This document shows, piece after piece, positions 1-9,039 of a stretch of 64,000 bases of DNA (the first letter of the stretch is position 1; each line of letters opens with the position of its first letter). The stretch is from Rhodeus uyekii. Lineage: Eukaryota; Chordata; Actinopteri; Cypriniformes; Acheilognathidae. Below the pieces are notes generated by a model. It was not told the DNA's origin. It saw only the letters and a program-made list of their open reading frames with translations, and ran no database searches. The stretch is from positions 402,001 to 466,000 of the forward strand of contig JAWRVZ010000320.1 of NCBI GenBank assembly GCA_037043235.1. The letters are read 5' to 3'. The position numbers were made by a program, and so were the translations under genes.

Positions 1-397
1 TAAATGCAAATTATGAGAGTGGCATCAAAGAGGAACTGTCCAACAAAATGAATAAATGTTATTGTAAAGATTATATATATATATATATATATAAAAATAA
101 ATGCAGCACTGTTTCATCAAATCATCATATTAGATTGATTTGTGAACGAACACGTGACCCTGAAGACTGGAGTAATGATGCTGAAAATACAACTTTAATC
201 ACAGGAATTAATTACAATGGAGCAGTTATTTTAATTTGTAAAAAAAAAAAAAAAACAATAACAGTTTATAGTTTTATCTGTATTTCTGATCAAATGAGAC
301 CTATTTATTCCAAACGTTTGATCTGCAGAGTGTGTGTGTGTGTGTCCTCTGAGTAAATATAGGGTTAACCATGTTAACTATAAAGGTGAAGACTTAC

Positions 398-428
398 CGA
401 GGAGAAGTGTCAGCCACAGTGCCTTCAT
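398..428 (-). CDS. Possible signal-peptide exon 1 of a gene running off the left edge
   Basis: On the minus strand an ATG at 428-426 opens a short hydrophobic peptide, MKALWLTLLL, then G split by a consensus donor GTAAGT (397-392). An ATG, ten codons and a phase-1 donor is the usual form of a leader exon of Ig-superfamily or secreted proteins. The remaining exons would lie left of base 1, so the product cannot be named. It is on the opposite strand to all V segments. It could be a chance ORF with a chance donor; the strength of the donor and the hydrophobicity are the only support. Confidence 0.35.
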
Positions 429-1555
429 CTCACATCGGCTTCTTGACAATCCGGTTTTCAATCTCTGGTCAGGATGGGAAATGTACAACACCTTATTTGA
501 GAAATGAAATCAACGTCATCAATTAACAACCTGAAATGAGCCAGAAGGACTAAGTATACACTTCAGATTAAGATGCTCTCTTGACTCACTCAGTCTGCTA
601 TACTCTCCTATGCACTGATCGCCGGGTCTGAAGCTCTGCAGTCTCATCTCTAACAATGACCCATTCACACTGTGAACTTTGCATGAGAAACCTCAACATT
701 TCCATTGAGCCAGCATTTGCAAATAGCTGGACTCAGGTGAAACGGGAAAGTATCAGGTGTGTTTAAGAGCAGAGTGATGATTGATGAACTCTTGCTGGCA
801 ACAAGCAGAATCACTGAAGGAAAGAGGAACAACAAGAACAGAACAAAGACAATTAACATCAGCCACAGCCATAGACGATATCAACTGAAGGTGAGAGACA
901 TTCAATCTTTCTGAAACTGTTAGTGAGAATCATTTAAACGCTGTCGAACTCCGGTGCTCCAAACAATTGGACCGAGACCGAAGAAGATGAATCTCGCTTC
1001 ACTTACAAACTAACAGTGCGGTTTGAATGAAATATGAACGCAACGCATCCAAAGTCATAAATGAACCACAAACAGGAAGAAGAGACCTTAAAATGGACTG
1101 AATGCTCATGCATATCTGTTTTTTTCCCTCATAGTCTTGATGAGGAGTTTTTTCATAGTTTTTTCTCATAGTTTTTCTCCTCATAGTCTTGATTCCTTCA
1201 CATTTCAGTATCGGCATCAGATCCGCGTCTCAGATCTTGGTTTGTGAGTGACGGAGGGATTTCTGGTGCTGCTTTCACTCCTTTACAGATTTTATAAGCT
1301 CTTTATGAGTTCAAAATGATCGAAATAGCATAATATAGAGACTATGTAAGCAATAGGTAGTAAAAAATGATCAGGATGTGAATGTAGACAGCGGAGATCT
1401 GGATAATACAGTTACACATTCCCATTGTCAGATCGGAGCAAGACCTTGTTCTGAAACAAACAAGTGAGAACACACACCAAGTTCGGTCTCTTGGCCCTCA
1501 AACTTTTATTTTTGTCGTTTTTGGCTGCTGTTACAGTGCATCTATAAAGCAATAG
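429..1555. other. Non-coding stretch, no gene recognised
   Basis: If the minus-strand leader exon at 398-428 is real, this is its 5' untranslated and promoter region. It includes a hydrophobic minus-strand reading frame at 665-859 that has no homology I recognise, and a short repeat of 'TTTTTCTCATAG'-like units near 1130-1190. Nothing else is supported. Confidence 0.4.
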
Positions 1556-2270
1556 CAGAGGAAGCCAAGACAAATTAACCACTCGTTGCAACCGAGGTTT
1601 GCAGCAAAGCATTTGTGAAGCCACAACACGCACAACCTTGAGGTGGATGGGCTACAACAGCAGAGCACCCCACCGGTGCCACTCATCTCCACTACAAATA
1701 GCAAAAAGAGGCACAATTTACACGAGTCACCAAAATTGAACAGTTGAAGACTGGAAAAATGTTGCTGGTCTGATGAGTCTCGATTTCTGTTGAGACATTC
1801 AGATGGTAGAGTCAGAATTTGGCGTAAACAGAATGAGAACATGGATCCATCATGCCTTGTTTCCACTGTGCAGGCTGGTGGTGGTGGTGTAATGGTGTGG
1901 GGATGTTTTCTTGGCACACTTTAGGCCCCTTAGTGCCAATTGTCACAAGTCACAAAGCTGGAATCATTTAAAATTGTTTTTTTGAACATGACAATGAGTT
2001 CACGGTACTAAAACGGCCCCACAGTCACCAGATCTCAACCCAATAGAGCATCTTTGGGATGTGGAGGAACGGGAGCTTCGTGTCCTGGATGTGCATCCCA
2101 CAAATCTCCATCAACTGCAAGATGCTCCTATCAATATGACCAACATTTCTAAAGAATGCTTTCAGCAGCTTGTTGAATCAATGCCACGCAGAATTAAGCA
2201 GTTCTGAAGGTTAAAGGAAGTCAAACAGTATTAGTGTGTTCCTAATAATCCTTTAGGTGAGTGTATATTT
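1556..2270 (+). mobile_element. Tc1-like transposon relic, transposase C-terminal half
   Basis: Translating the plus strand in pieces gives Tc1/mariner DDE transposase segments: 'RWMGYNSRAPHRC' near 1640, 'WSDESRFLLRHSDGRVRIW' near 1765-1825, 'GGGGVMVWGCF' near 1875 and 'SPDLNPIEHLWDV' near 2030-2065. The protein ends with a stop near 2205. Frameshifts and a stop near 1922 break it. The right end ('CTTTAGGTGAGTGTAT', about 2250-2268) looks like a Tc1-family terminal inverted repeat; the matching left end was not found, so the copy is truncated and dead. Confidence 0.8.
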
Positions 2271-2389
2271 CAACTTTGCAATGCCAACCCTGTAACACCG
2301 TAAAACAAAACTCAGGCCAGGAAAAACAGTTGACATCAACTGTCATCCGTTTGATTTTCTTCTCAAGTTACGTTTGTAATGATGTGACA

Positions 2390-2720
2390 TTTGAACCGAG
2401 GCTTTGGAGCTTGTGTCGAGCATAAATGAGCGTGCCAGATAAAGCGTCGATTCGAGGCTAGCATTTGTGTGGACAAACCACAAACCAAACCAGACAAACG
2501 AGGCATCGGTTTGTGTGGAATACGTCATCGGTTTGGTTGTCGCTTCCGGATAAAGGGGGTTCGAAACACGTACTACCTCATGGGTGTTTCAGGAGTAGTA
2601 CTGCTTGTTGATTTGGATTGTCCTTTTGGATTTGTCTGTTTTTTTGTGACCTCTTAATGGAGCCAGCAAGAAAGAGAAAATCCAACCCCTGCCTGGAAGC
2701 ATTTTGAAATGGCTGGTCGC
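2390..2720 (+). mobile_element. hAT-type transposon 5' fragment (BED-finger start)
   Basis: An ATG at 2657 begins 'MEPARKRKSNP', and in the next frame the sequence reads 'AWKHFEMAGRNKVC', which resembles the start of a BED zinc finger in hAT/ZBED transposases. The upstream 250 bases (class 'GAGGC...TGTCGAGCA') recur at 17460-17700, where a separate hAT C-terminal fragment follows. The element stops after the first finger residues. The family call is inference from these short matches. Confidence 0.5.
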
Positions 2721-5019
2721 AATAAGGTGTGTGTAATAGTTATATTTTACGGTCTTAATATAATTATAGTCCTCACTATATAGCTGTATAAGCTTTCATG
2801 TCTATTATTTCATGTTTCAAGGTGAAATGCTTAATTAAATTATTCCTTTGCCCATCACTACACGCTTGATCTGGTGAGTCTGAGAGATCATGTGGCCTCA
2901 CTGGGAAAAGATTACAACTGACAGGTGTGTGTCTCCAATCACGTGACATTTCAAGCTTTCTGTAGATATGGAGAGACATCAGAAGTATACACTGCATTTT
3001 GGTTTATTTTGACACGCTGAGGTTTACAGCAGAAAATGCATCCTGTTTGTTTTCTGCATTCTGCTTTATTTTGCATACCATTTCTTTCTTCACAAACCAT
3101 TATGTCTGTTTTCTTTTTCAAGACCATTCTCTTTCTTGTTATTCTGAGGTTACACAAAATTTGACCCTTTACCCTTTTATCTATATGATCAAGAATTATA
3201 TTACAATATTTTAAGTAGTTTCCGCTGTTGTAAGGAAGAAATGCCAGTGATCGCGTCGATGCCTCCATGCCATGCTATACTTCACAAAAACACTTGAATA
3301 TGCTGCAAACATCAACGCATCTTTCTATACTGTATGTCTGTGTTCTCCCACAGTTTTACAATCGGTTAAGATTGGAAAATCATCTAGTGTGTAAAATCAT
3401 AAGGCTTTAAAAAAAGAATACACTTGATGATCCTTCAAAATGAGCCGAATAAAGGACATGAAACAAAGACAGCCTTCCAATGATCCTTCAAATTGAGATA
3501 GGTAACCTTTTGTTTGATTAGCAAAACTGAGCATGCTTCTCAATGTGGTTTCCGGGAAAATTAGCAAGGCTGGGAACTACTCATCTAAAAGATTTATTAT
3601 TTTGTGAAGCGCCTCATAGAACTCTGTAGGAACTGAACTATACAATACACATAGATTTAACAAACTTCTCAAAGCGGAGAAGAAGCATGAGAAGAGCAGA
3701 TACCAATCAATTTAAGCTGAATGATTTTGCATGATTTGATGCATTGCTTATTCAGGAATATTTTATATTGATCTGACTGCATTGACACCAGTGTCTGAAA
3801 ACTGAACTGAGCTGGACGAGGACTGTTTTCTCCAGAGCTGCTGTATAAATTAAGCAAATTAATATAATAATGGATCATCTTTACATCAGAACTGAATCAA
3901 CACTGAACGGTTTTCTTCTAGAGCTGCTGTACTGCCTAAATGAACTCTGTTTGCATCATGAAATTATTCTCCTGTAATCGCTGTAAAGCTGCTTTGAATC
4001 AATCTGTATTGTATAAAGCGCTATAGAAATAAAGCTTGTGACACTCCTACATTAAAGCTAAAGAAAAACAAATATCTACAGATTACAGTCCAAAAAAACT
4101 ATTTTTAGGCAAGAGCGTACACGAATAAACACGGTCACTCTAGACCAGTTCTCTCTGTTGTGAAGAAAGCAAACGCACATCAGCTCACCACACAATTCAA
4201 AACTAAAAATGGCCGCCCTTCTCCTCTTATGAGCTGACCCGTCATAATAAAAGTCCTTAGCAAACACAAGAGTCCCTCTAATTCCCCAGCAAACCAAATC
4301 ACACATTCATGCATGTGCATAATAGGAAAAAAATAATTAATAAAAAATAATAATTTTTCTTTTATCATCTTTTTTCTTCACCTGGAGAATAACCTGTGTG
4401 TTTATGGGGCCTGAAAACCAGTGGATTATATTTTATCTCTTTTGGGGGGTGTGTGATTTTTCCATTTGGACTTTTGGGACTTGATGCATTTACTCATGTG
4501 TTGGAGGCTATAAAAGAGATAACAGTTTGGGTTCTGGTTGGTATTACTTTCTGGTAAATAAGTCAACGATACAACCAAATTCTTCCTGTGCTGATGATTT
4601 GACCCTTTCATAAAGAGTTATAATTGTTTCTAACTCCTTCTTCAGCTTGTATTATACAGTATAAAGGGTTTGGAGATATTCTTACGAGTTCATAAGCCTC
4701 GCTTTGGTCCACCGTATCTTCAGTGATCAAGTCCAGTGAAATAAACAGCAGCTCTGATCACAACATCTCTTTCCACGCAGTGTCATAGCGCTCATTTCAG
4801 TGGAAATCATTTGCATTTTCATTCAACGTCCTGTAAGATGAGACCTGATCTGACTTTATCTTGTGTCATTTTTTGATCTGTTGACTTTGTTTTTGAGCCA
4901 TTTGAGAAGCTGGATGAAAATAGATGGAAAGTATAATTTGTTTAAACTACACAAATATTGTGATTCAAACATATTTTTTTTCTCCTAAAACTTAAACTCA
5001 GTTGTATTTAAAGTCATCA

Positions 5020-5351
5020 TTGAGCAGAAGTGAAAGTGATTGTGTTCAGAGCGTTGAACCAATGAAAGAGTGAAACTGTGAGTTTGTGATTTGCATGTTC
5101 AGGTTTAGTGATTGTGATCCTCTCAGAATAGAGCAGCTCCGTCTCCAGTAACATGTTCAAACCCCAAGAGCTTGATTTGACATTTCCTGCTGAATGCAGC
5201 TGTTCTCAACTATTGCAATGGATCAGAAGCAGCTGAAAGTTTGAATGAAGGACACACTGATCAATGATGCAGTCCAACACAAATGTAAGGCGTTCAGAAG
5301 CTTTATTGAATGAACATTGACAGACGGCTTGAGTATTGAGCTGTAAATCAC
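5020..5351 (-). promoter_or_regulatory. Orphan copy of Ig light-chain C 3' block with octamer
   Basis: This is almost identical to the sequence directly 3' of both C exons (48236-48567 and 61190-61522), up to 'GAGCTGTAAATCAC'. It retains the perfect octamer ATTTGCAT (5089-5096) and the AATAAA signal of the minus strand (TTTATT near 5300). The C exon that should follow on the right is absent; a pogo transposase fragment takes its place. It lies about 1.7 kb upstream of the pentraxin promoter. Octamers bind Oct-1/Oct-2 with OBF-1 in B cells, so a residual enhancer role is possible but inferred. Confidence 0.75.
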
Positions 5352-5369
5352 TGCTGACATGAAGACCTC

Positions 5370-5759
5370 ATTCACAAGTCCTGCAATCTGGTTGATCGAG
5401 ACTGTTTTGCCAGGGTTGGATCTCATCTACCAATCAAGAGCTCGGCTGTATTGGGTCTTGAACGGGCCAAACACGGTCACGTCGAGAGGCTGCATGCGAT
5501 GGGGTGGGAGGGTGAGCAGAACAATGTTGTTGCTCTTTGCTATTTCTACTGCTTTGAGTGAGATGTGAGAGTTAAGATTATCCAGGATTAGCAGCATGGG
5601 ACGGTAAGGAGTGAAGTTAGTGTGCTGTATCAGGTGATCAAGGAACCCAGCCCACTCAGCCCAATATTTGTGTGAAAAAACATGCTCAACACAGCACCAT
5701 GAGGTCCACTCCTTCATGGCCAAGGGGAAATGAGAGGGGCTTGAAAACATAATGGACAC
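5370..5759 (-). pseudogene. Pogo/Tigger-type transposase fragment (DDE_1 domain)
   Basis: The minus strand reads 110 residues open, including 'PMLLILDNLNSHISLKAVEI' and 'LLTLPPHRMQPLDVTVFGPF'. These are the second catalytic Asp region and the 'LPPHTSHxxQPLDVxxFxPFK' block of pogo/jerky-like DDE_1 nucleases. Compared with the 20.6-kb and 26.0-kb copies, residues TSH are missing after PPH, and there is an extra 'WAG'. The helix-turn-helix DNA-binding half is absent. The fragment abuts the orphan Ig 3' block. Confidence 0.8.
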
Positions 5760-6179
5760 ATAATGACCACAAATGTGTTCTGCTGCCTAGATACAGGTGG
5801 TGTCTCACATTACCCCACTCTCCCCTATGACATAAGAGTCTTAACATAAATGTGAGTACAACTTTGGACAGGTGGTGGCGCTAGAGAGATTGAGTTAGAG
5901 ACTTCAAATTTGCTATGGTGAATGATTGGACTGTCCTTTATCAGAGGACCAGATTTGATCATTTTCTTGCAAACGGTTCTATGGCCTGCCATAGACTTCC
6001 ATGGCGGAAGAAGAAGAAGAAGAACCGGAACAAAAACAATAGGTGCTATCGTACCTTCGGTGCTTGGCCCCTAATTATAATTTCAGTTTTTGACATCAGT
6101 CCATCATAGTAGTCACCAATTCTAAAACTACAAACTATCGTCACTAAAGGTTTCTTCAATTGACTGCACTTCAGACTCC

Positions 6180-6420
6180 TGGGGTCTCATTTATAAAGCA
6201 TGCGTACGCACAAAACGGGACTGGAAATGTACGTACGCCAGTTTCCACGCAAAGGTTGTGATCTATAAAAAACAACTTAACGGGAGAATGTGTGCACATT
6301 TAATCAAACTTTGACCCGTGACATCTGCGATTTATAAAGGAAATGTTCCTGACAGGTGTGCATACACACGGTTTTATAAATCTGAATATGTCCTCAAGAA
6401 CAGGTCCTCAAATGTCTTGG
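6180..6420. repeat. Dispersed palindrome-rich repeat (GCATGCGTACGC type)
   Basis: Contains 'GGGGTCTCATTTATAAAGCA', 'GCGTACGC' and 'ACGTACG' palindromes and ends near 'GGTTTTATAAATCTGAATAT'. The same sequence is at 21325-21530 because of the segmental duplication. It resembles short non-autonomous DNA-transposon repeats of fish, but I cannot assign a family. Confidence 0.4.
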
Positions 6421-6639
6421 AACTTTCAAAAAACACAGAAATCCCTAATACATTAACCCCTAATTACTAATACATTGTCATTCTAATAATAATACTTAAT
6501 CTCTCAAATCATAAAAAATGTATATAAATGGAAAGTGTGTATTTTTGAATGCTATCTGTTTTTCATAAATTAAATGACCTTATGTTTTTGCAGTCCTGTG
6601 CCGTTATTTTATAGTATAAATGGGAGTAACTGCAAAACT

Positions 6640-7039
6640 GCATGCAATGTCACTGCAGGACCTCTTACTGGTTAAACTGGGGGCGTTAATAAAGATGACT
6701 AGGCTCATGTAAATGAATTCGGGCTCAACCCAACCTGCAGATAAATACTCATGTTTCTTCTAGTCATGATCATCTCTGAGACAAACATCTGACCTGAACT
6801 GATCTTCTCTCTGAGAACAACTGTTGAACATCGTAAATATTTGTAGCTTGAACCTTTTGTGTATTTGTCGCACAAAAGTGATTCAACACTTAGTAGTACT
6901 AAACCGTTGTTTAGTTTGTGTGCCTGTGTGTCTATATATATATATATATATATAATAACAATCGAGCAGTGAATAATTTATTTGCTAAAATGAGTAATGG
7001 ATTTTCTTTTGCATTTTTTCCCTCCAGACCTGCATCAAG
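6640..7039 (+). promoter_or_regulatory. Pentraxin promoter and 5' untranslated region, left copy
   Basis: Sequence from the 'ATGCAATGTCACTGCAGGAC' region through a TATA-like 'GATAAATACTCATG' (about 6740) precedes the pentraxin ATG at 7040. A polypyrimidine tract and 'CCCTCCAG' just before the ATG look like a splice acceptor, so a 5'-UTR intron is likely. The same block recurs ahead of the second pentraxin and twice without a following gene (8600-8905 and 28040-28350). It also contains an (AT)n run near 6934-6955. Confidence 0.6.
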
Positions 7040-7860
7040 ATGTTGGTTTTATTTTTCTGTCTGCTTTCTCTGACAGCAGCGGCTGCTGAAGGTATCGTAA
7101 GAAACATTTATTTCAGCGATTTAAATGAGAAGGATTTTGTGTCTATATTGTGTTTTGTCTTGCAGTGGGTCTTGGTGGTAAAGCGCTTCTGTTCCCAAAC
7201 GAGACTGATTCAAGTTATGTTAAACTCACTCCTACAAAGCCTCTGAGTCTTACAGCATTTACCCTCTGCATGCGTGTGGCGACGGAGCTCCAGGGCGAGA
7301 GAGAGATCATTCTGTTCGCCTACCGCACAGCCGACTTCGACGAGCTCAATGTGTGGAGAGAGAAAGACCTCTTTGCCTTGTATATTCAGTCTAGTCAAGA
7401 TGCCGCATTCTTCCGTCTGCCTCCTCTCTCCAGCTTTCACACTCACCTGTGCGTCACCTGGGAATCTGCGACGGGTCTTACTGCCTTTTGGGTGAATGGA
7501 CGGCGCGGCGTGTACCAGGTCTACAGAAAAGATCGCTCAGTTCGTCCTGGCGGCATCATCCTGCTCGGCCAAGATGCTGATAAATATCTGGGTGGTTTTA
7601 ATGCAAAGCAAAGCCTTGTTGGTGAAATTGCTGATGTGAAGATGTGGGATTATGTTCTCTCTGGCACTCAGATTAAGGCAATGTATTCATATAAAGACCT
7701 GTATGTGCCGGAGGGAAACATTTTTGACTGGAACACCGTCAATTATCAAACTGCGGGAAATGTGCTGGTGGTTGAAAATGAATCAGTTGTAACATCAAAC
7801 ACATTGTCATCCACACAATTGTTCATCTTTGTGATCTGTTCATCGGTTTTAATAAATTAG
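7040..7860 (+). CDS. Pentraxin (C-reactive-protein-like), left copy, two exons
   Basis: Exon 1 is 7040-7091 (MLVLFFCLLSLTAAAAE, signal peptide) and exon 2 is 7166-7860; GT-AG borders, phase 1. The 248-residue product is a secreted pattern-recognition pentraxin. It has the family signature HxCxTWxS as 'HLCVTWES' (residues 111-118), the conserved Cys52-Cys113 pair, 'QSLVGEIADVKMWDYVL', and 'FDWNTVNYQTAGNVL'. The calcium loop reads 'QDADKYLGGFNAKQ' (153-166), which differs from mammalian CRP at several ligand positions. Unusually it continues past the normal pentraxin end into a Ser/Thr-rich stretch and a hydrophobic tail, 'LFIFVICSSVLIN'. Family known; function in this fish inferred. Confidence 0.9.
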
Positions 7861-8399
7861 CGGTGTAGGGGCAAACAACTAAATTTTTCTCAGCATAACC
7901 TCTGCAGTGTCTGTGTATAATTTGGAAGAAAGAGTTGAATATTGAAAAAGGGGTTCAACTGGTCTATATACTAAACTTGCATATTTTCTCTTTTGCCATC
8001 AAGAAACACACATGCATCCATCAACCATGATATCAGAGGTTGTTAATCAGTTCATTAGTAATATATACTTACTCAGCCCACATTATTTCATCTTAATGTT
8101 TTAAAAACATTTAAGTGCAATTCCTGGTAAACTAAACTAGCCATGATCCTACAGCGAAATGTCTGCCAGTCAAAGAATCAGTGACACCTTCCTCCCTTGC
8201 TGATGGAGAAGACGGACACTGATTTTCTGTTTACATGAGATTCTATGTGAATTGCGCCTGCTAAGAAACAAATGCAACAACAACATTATAATTTCAATTT
8301 TTGACATCAGTCCATCAAAGTAATTATACCAATTCTGGAGACCTACTGATTATATTCAAAATAACAGGTTGTGTAAATAAGAGCCCCAAATCTTATTTA

Positions 8400-8520
8400 C
8401 ACAGCAACTTCTGTTTCCAACTAAGACTAACAGCAGTAACACCAGCTGGATCATTCTGTTCGCCTGCCGCATGTCTGAAGATGACGAGCTCAACGTGTGG
8501 AGAGAGATAAAGAATAAAGA
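8400..8520 (+). pseudogene. Pentraxin exon-2 fragment
   Basis: The plus strand encodes a stretch reading 'WIILFACRMSEDDELNVWRE', matching 'EIILFAYRTADFDELNVWRE' of the intact pentraxins, flanked by unrelated sequence. Only about 25-40 codons remain. The paralogous fragment is at 27870-27960. The ligand-side residues differ from the intact genes (SEDD against TADFD), so it derives from another pentraxin family member rather than from the neighbour. Confidence 0.75.
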
Positions 8521-8599
8521 AAAACAATTTTTTGCAGTGTGTTGTTATTTCATAGTATGAATGCAAGTATGGCATGCTTCCTATAGTTTCTCATTGTAT

Positions 8600-8905
8600 A
8601 AATCCATAACTTTATTCTGGAAACAGAAAACTGCATGCAATGTCACTGCAGGACATGCCAACTTCCCTTTTACTGCTTAAACTGGGGCGTTAATTAAGAT
8701 GACTAGCCATGTGTGAATCCGGGCTCAACCCAATCTGCAGATAAATACTCATGACTCTTCTAGTTATGATCATGTCTGAGACAAACATCCTGATCTTCTC
8801 TCTGAGAACATCTGTTGAACATCAGAAGTGTTCTTAGCTTGAATCGTTTGTGTATTTGTCACACAAAAGTGATTGAACACTGAGTAGCAATAAACTGTTG
8901 TTAAT
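8600..8905 (+). promoter_or_regulatory. Orphan pentraxin promoter/5'UTR copy
   Basis: It matches 6640-6900: 'GCATGCAATGTCACTGCAGG', 'CAGATAAATACTCATGACTC', 'GAGACAAACATC' and 'TTGTGTATTTGTCACACAAA' appear in the same order. A long GT array and a LINE follow instead of a coding exon. Confidence 0.65.

Positions 8906-8908
<3 letters not shown>

Positions 8909-8997
<89 letters not shown>
8909..8997. repeat. (GT)n microsatellite
   Basis: About 44 uninterrupted GT units. It sits where the pentraxin genes have an (AT)n run. The minus-strand Thr-His reading frame across it is an artefact of the repeat. Confidence 0.95.
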
Positions 8998-9002
<5 letters not shown>

Positions 9003-9039
9003 TACGATAGTTCTCCAGAATTGGTGATTGCCTGGTATT

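Larger units (their letters stand above)
3185..8190. repeat. Segmental duplication, left copy (pentraxin unit)
   Basis: From 'ATGATCAAGAATTATATTAC' at about 3185 to 'CCAGTCAAAGAATCAGTGAC' at about 8190 the sequence is nearly collinear with 18405-23320. The unit holds non-coding sequence (3.2-5.0 kb), an orphan Ig C-region 3' block, a pogo fragment, and a complete pentraxin gene. Copies differ by point changes and small indels only. No gene is visible in 3185-5019. Confidence 0.9.

Noticed and set aside
4..11. Perfect octamer ATGCAAAT at the window start
   Set aside because: No V promoter, leader or C block next to it in the window; one octamer by chance is not rare.
665..859. Minus-strand ORF starting MLIVFVLFLLFLFP
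   Set aside because: Looks like a signal peptide but has no consistent donor or downstream domain; left unannotated.
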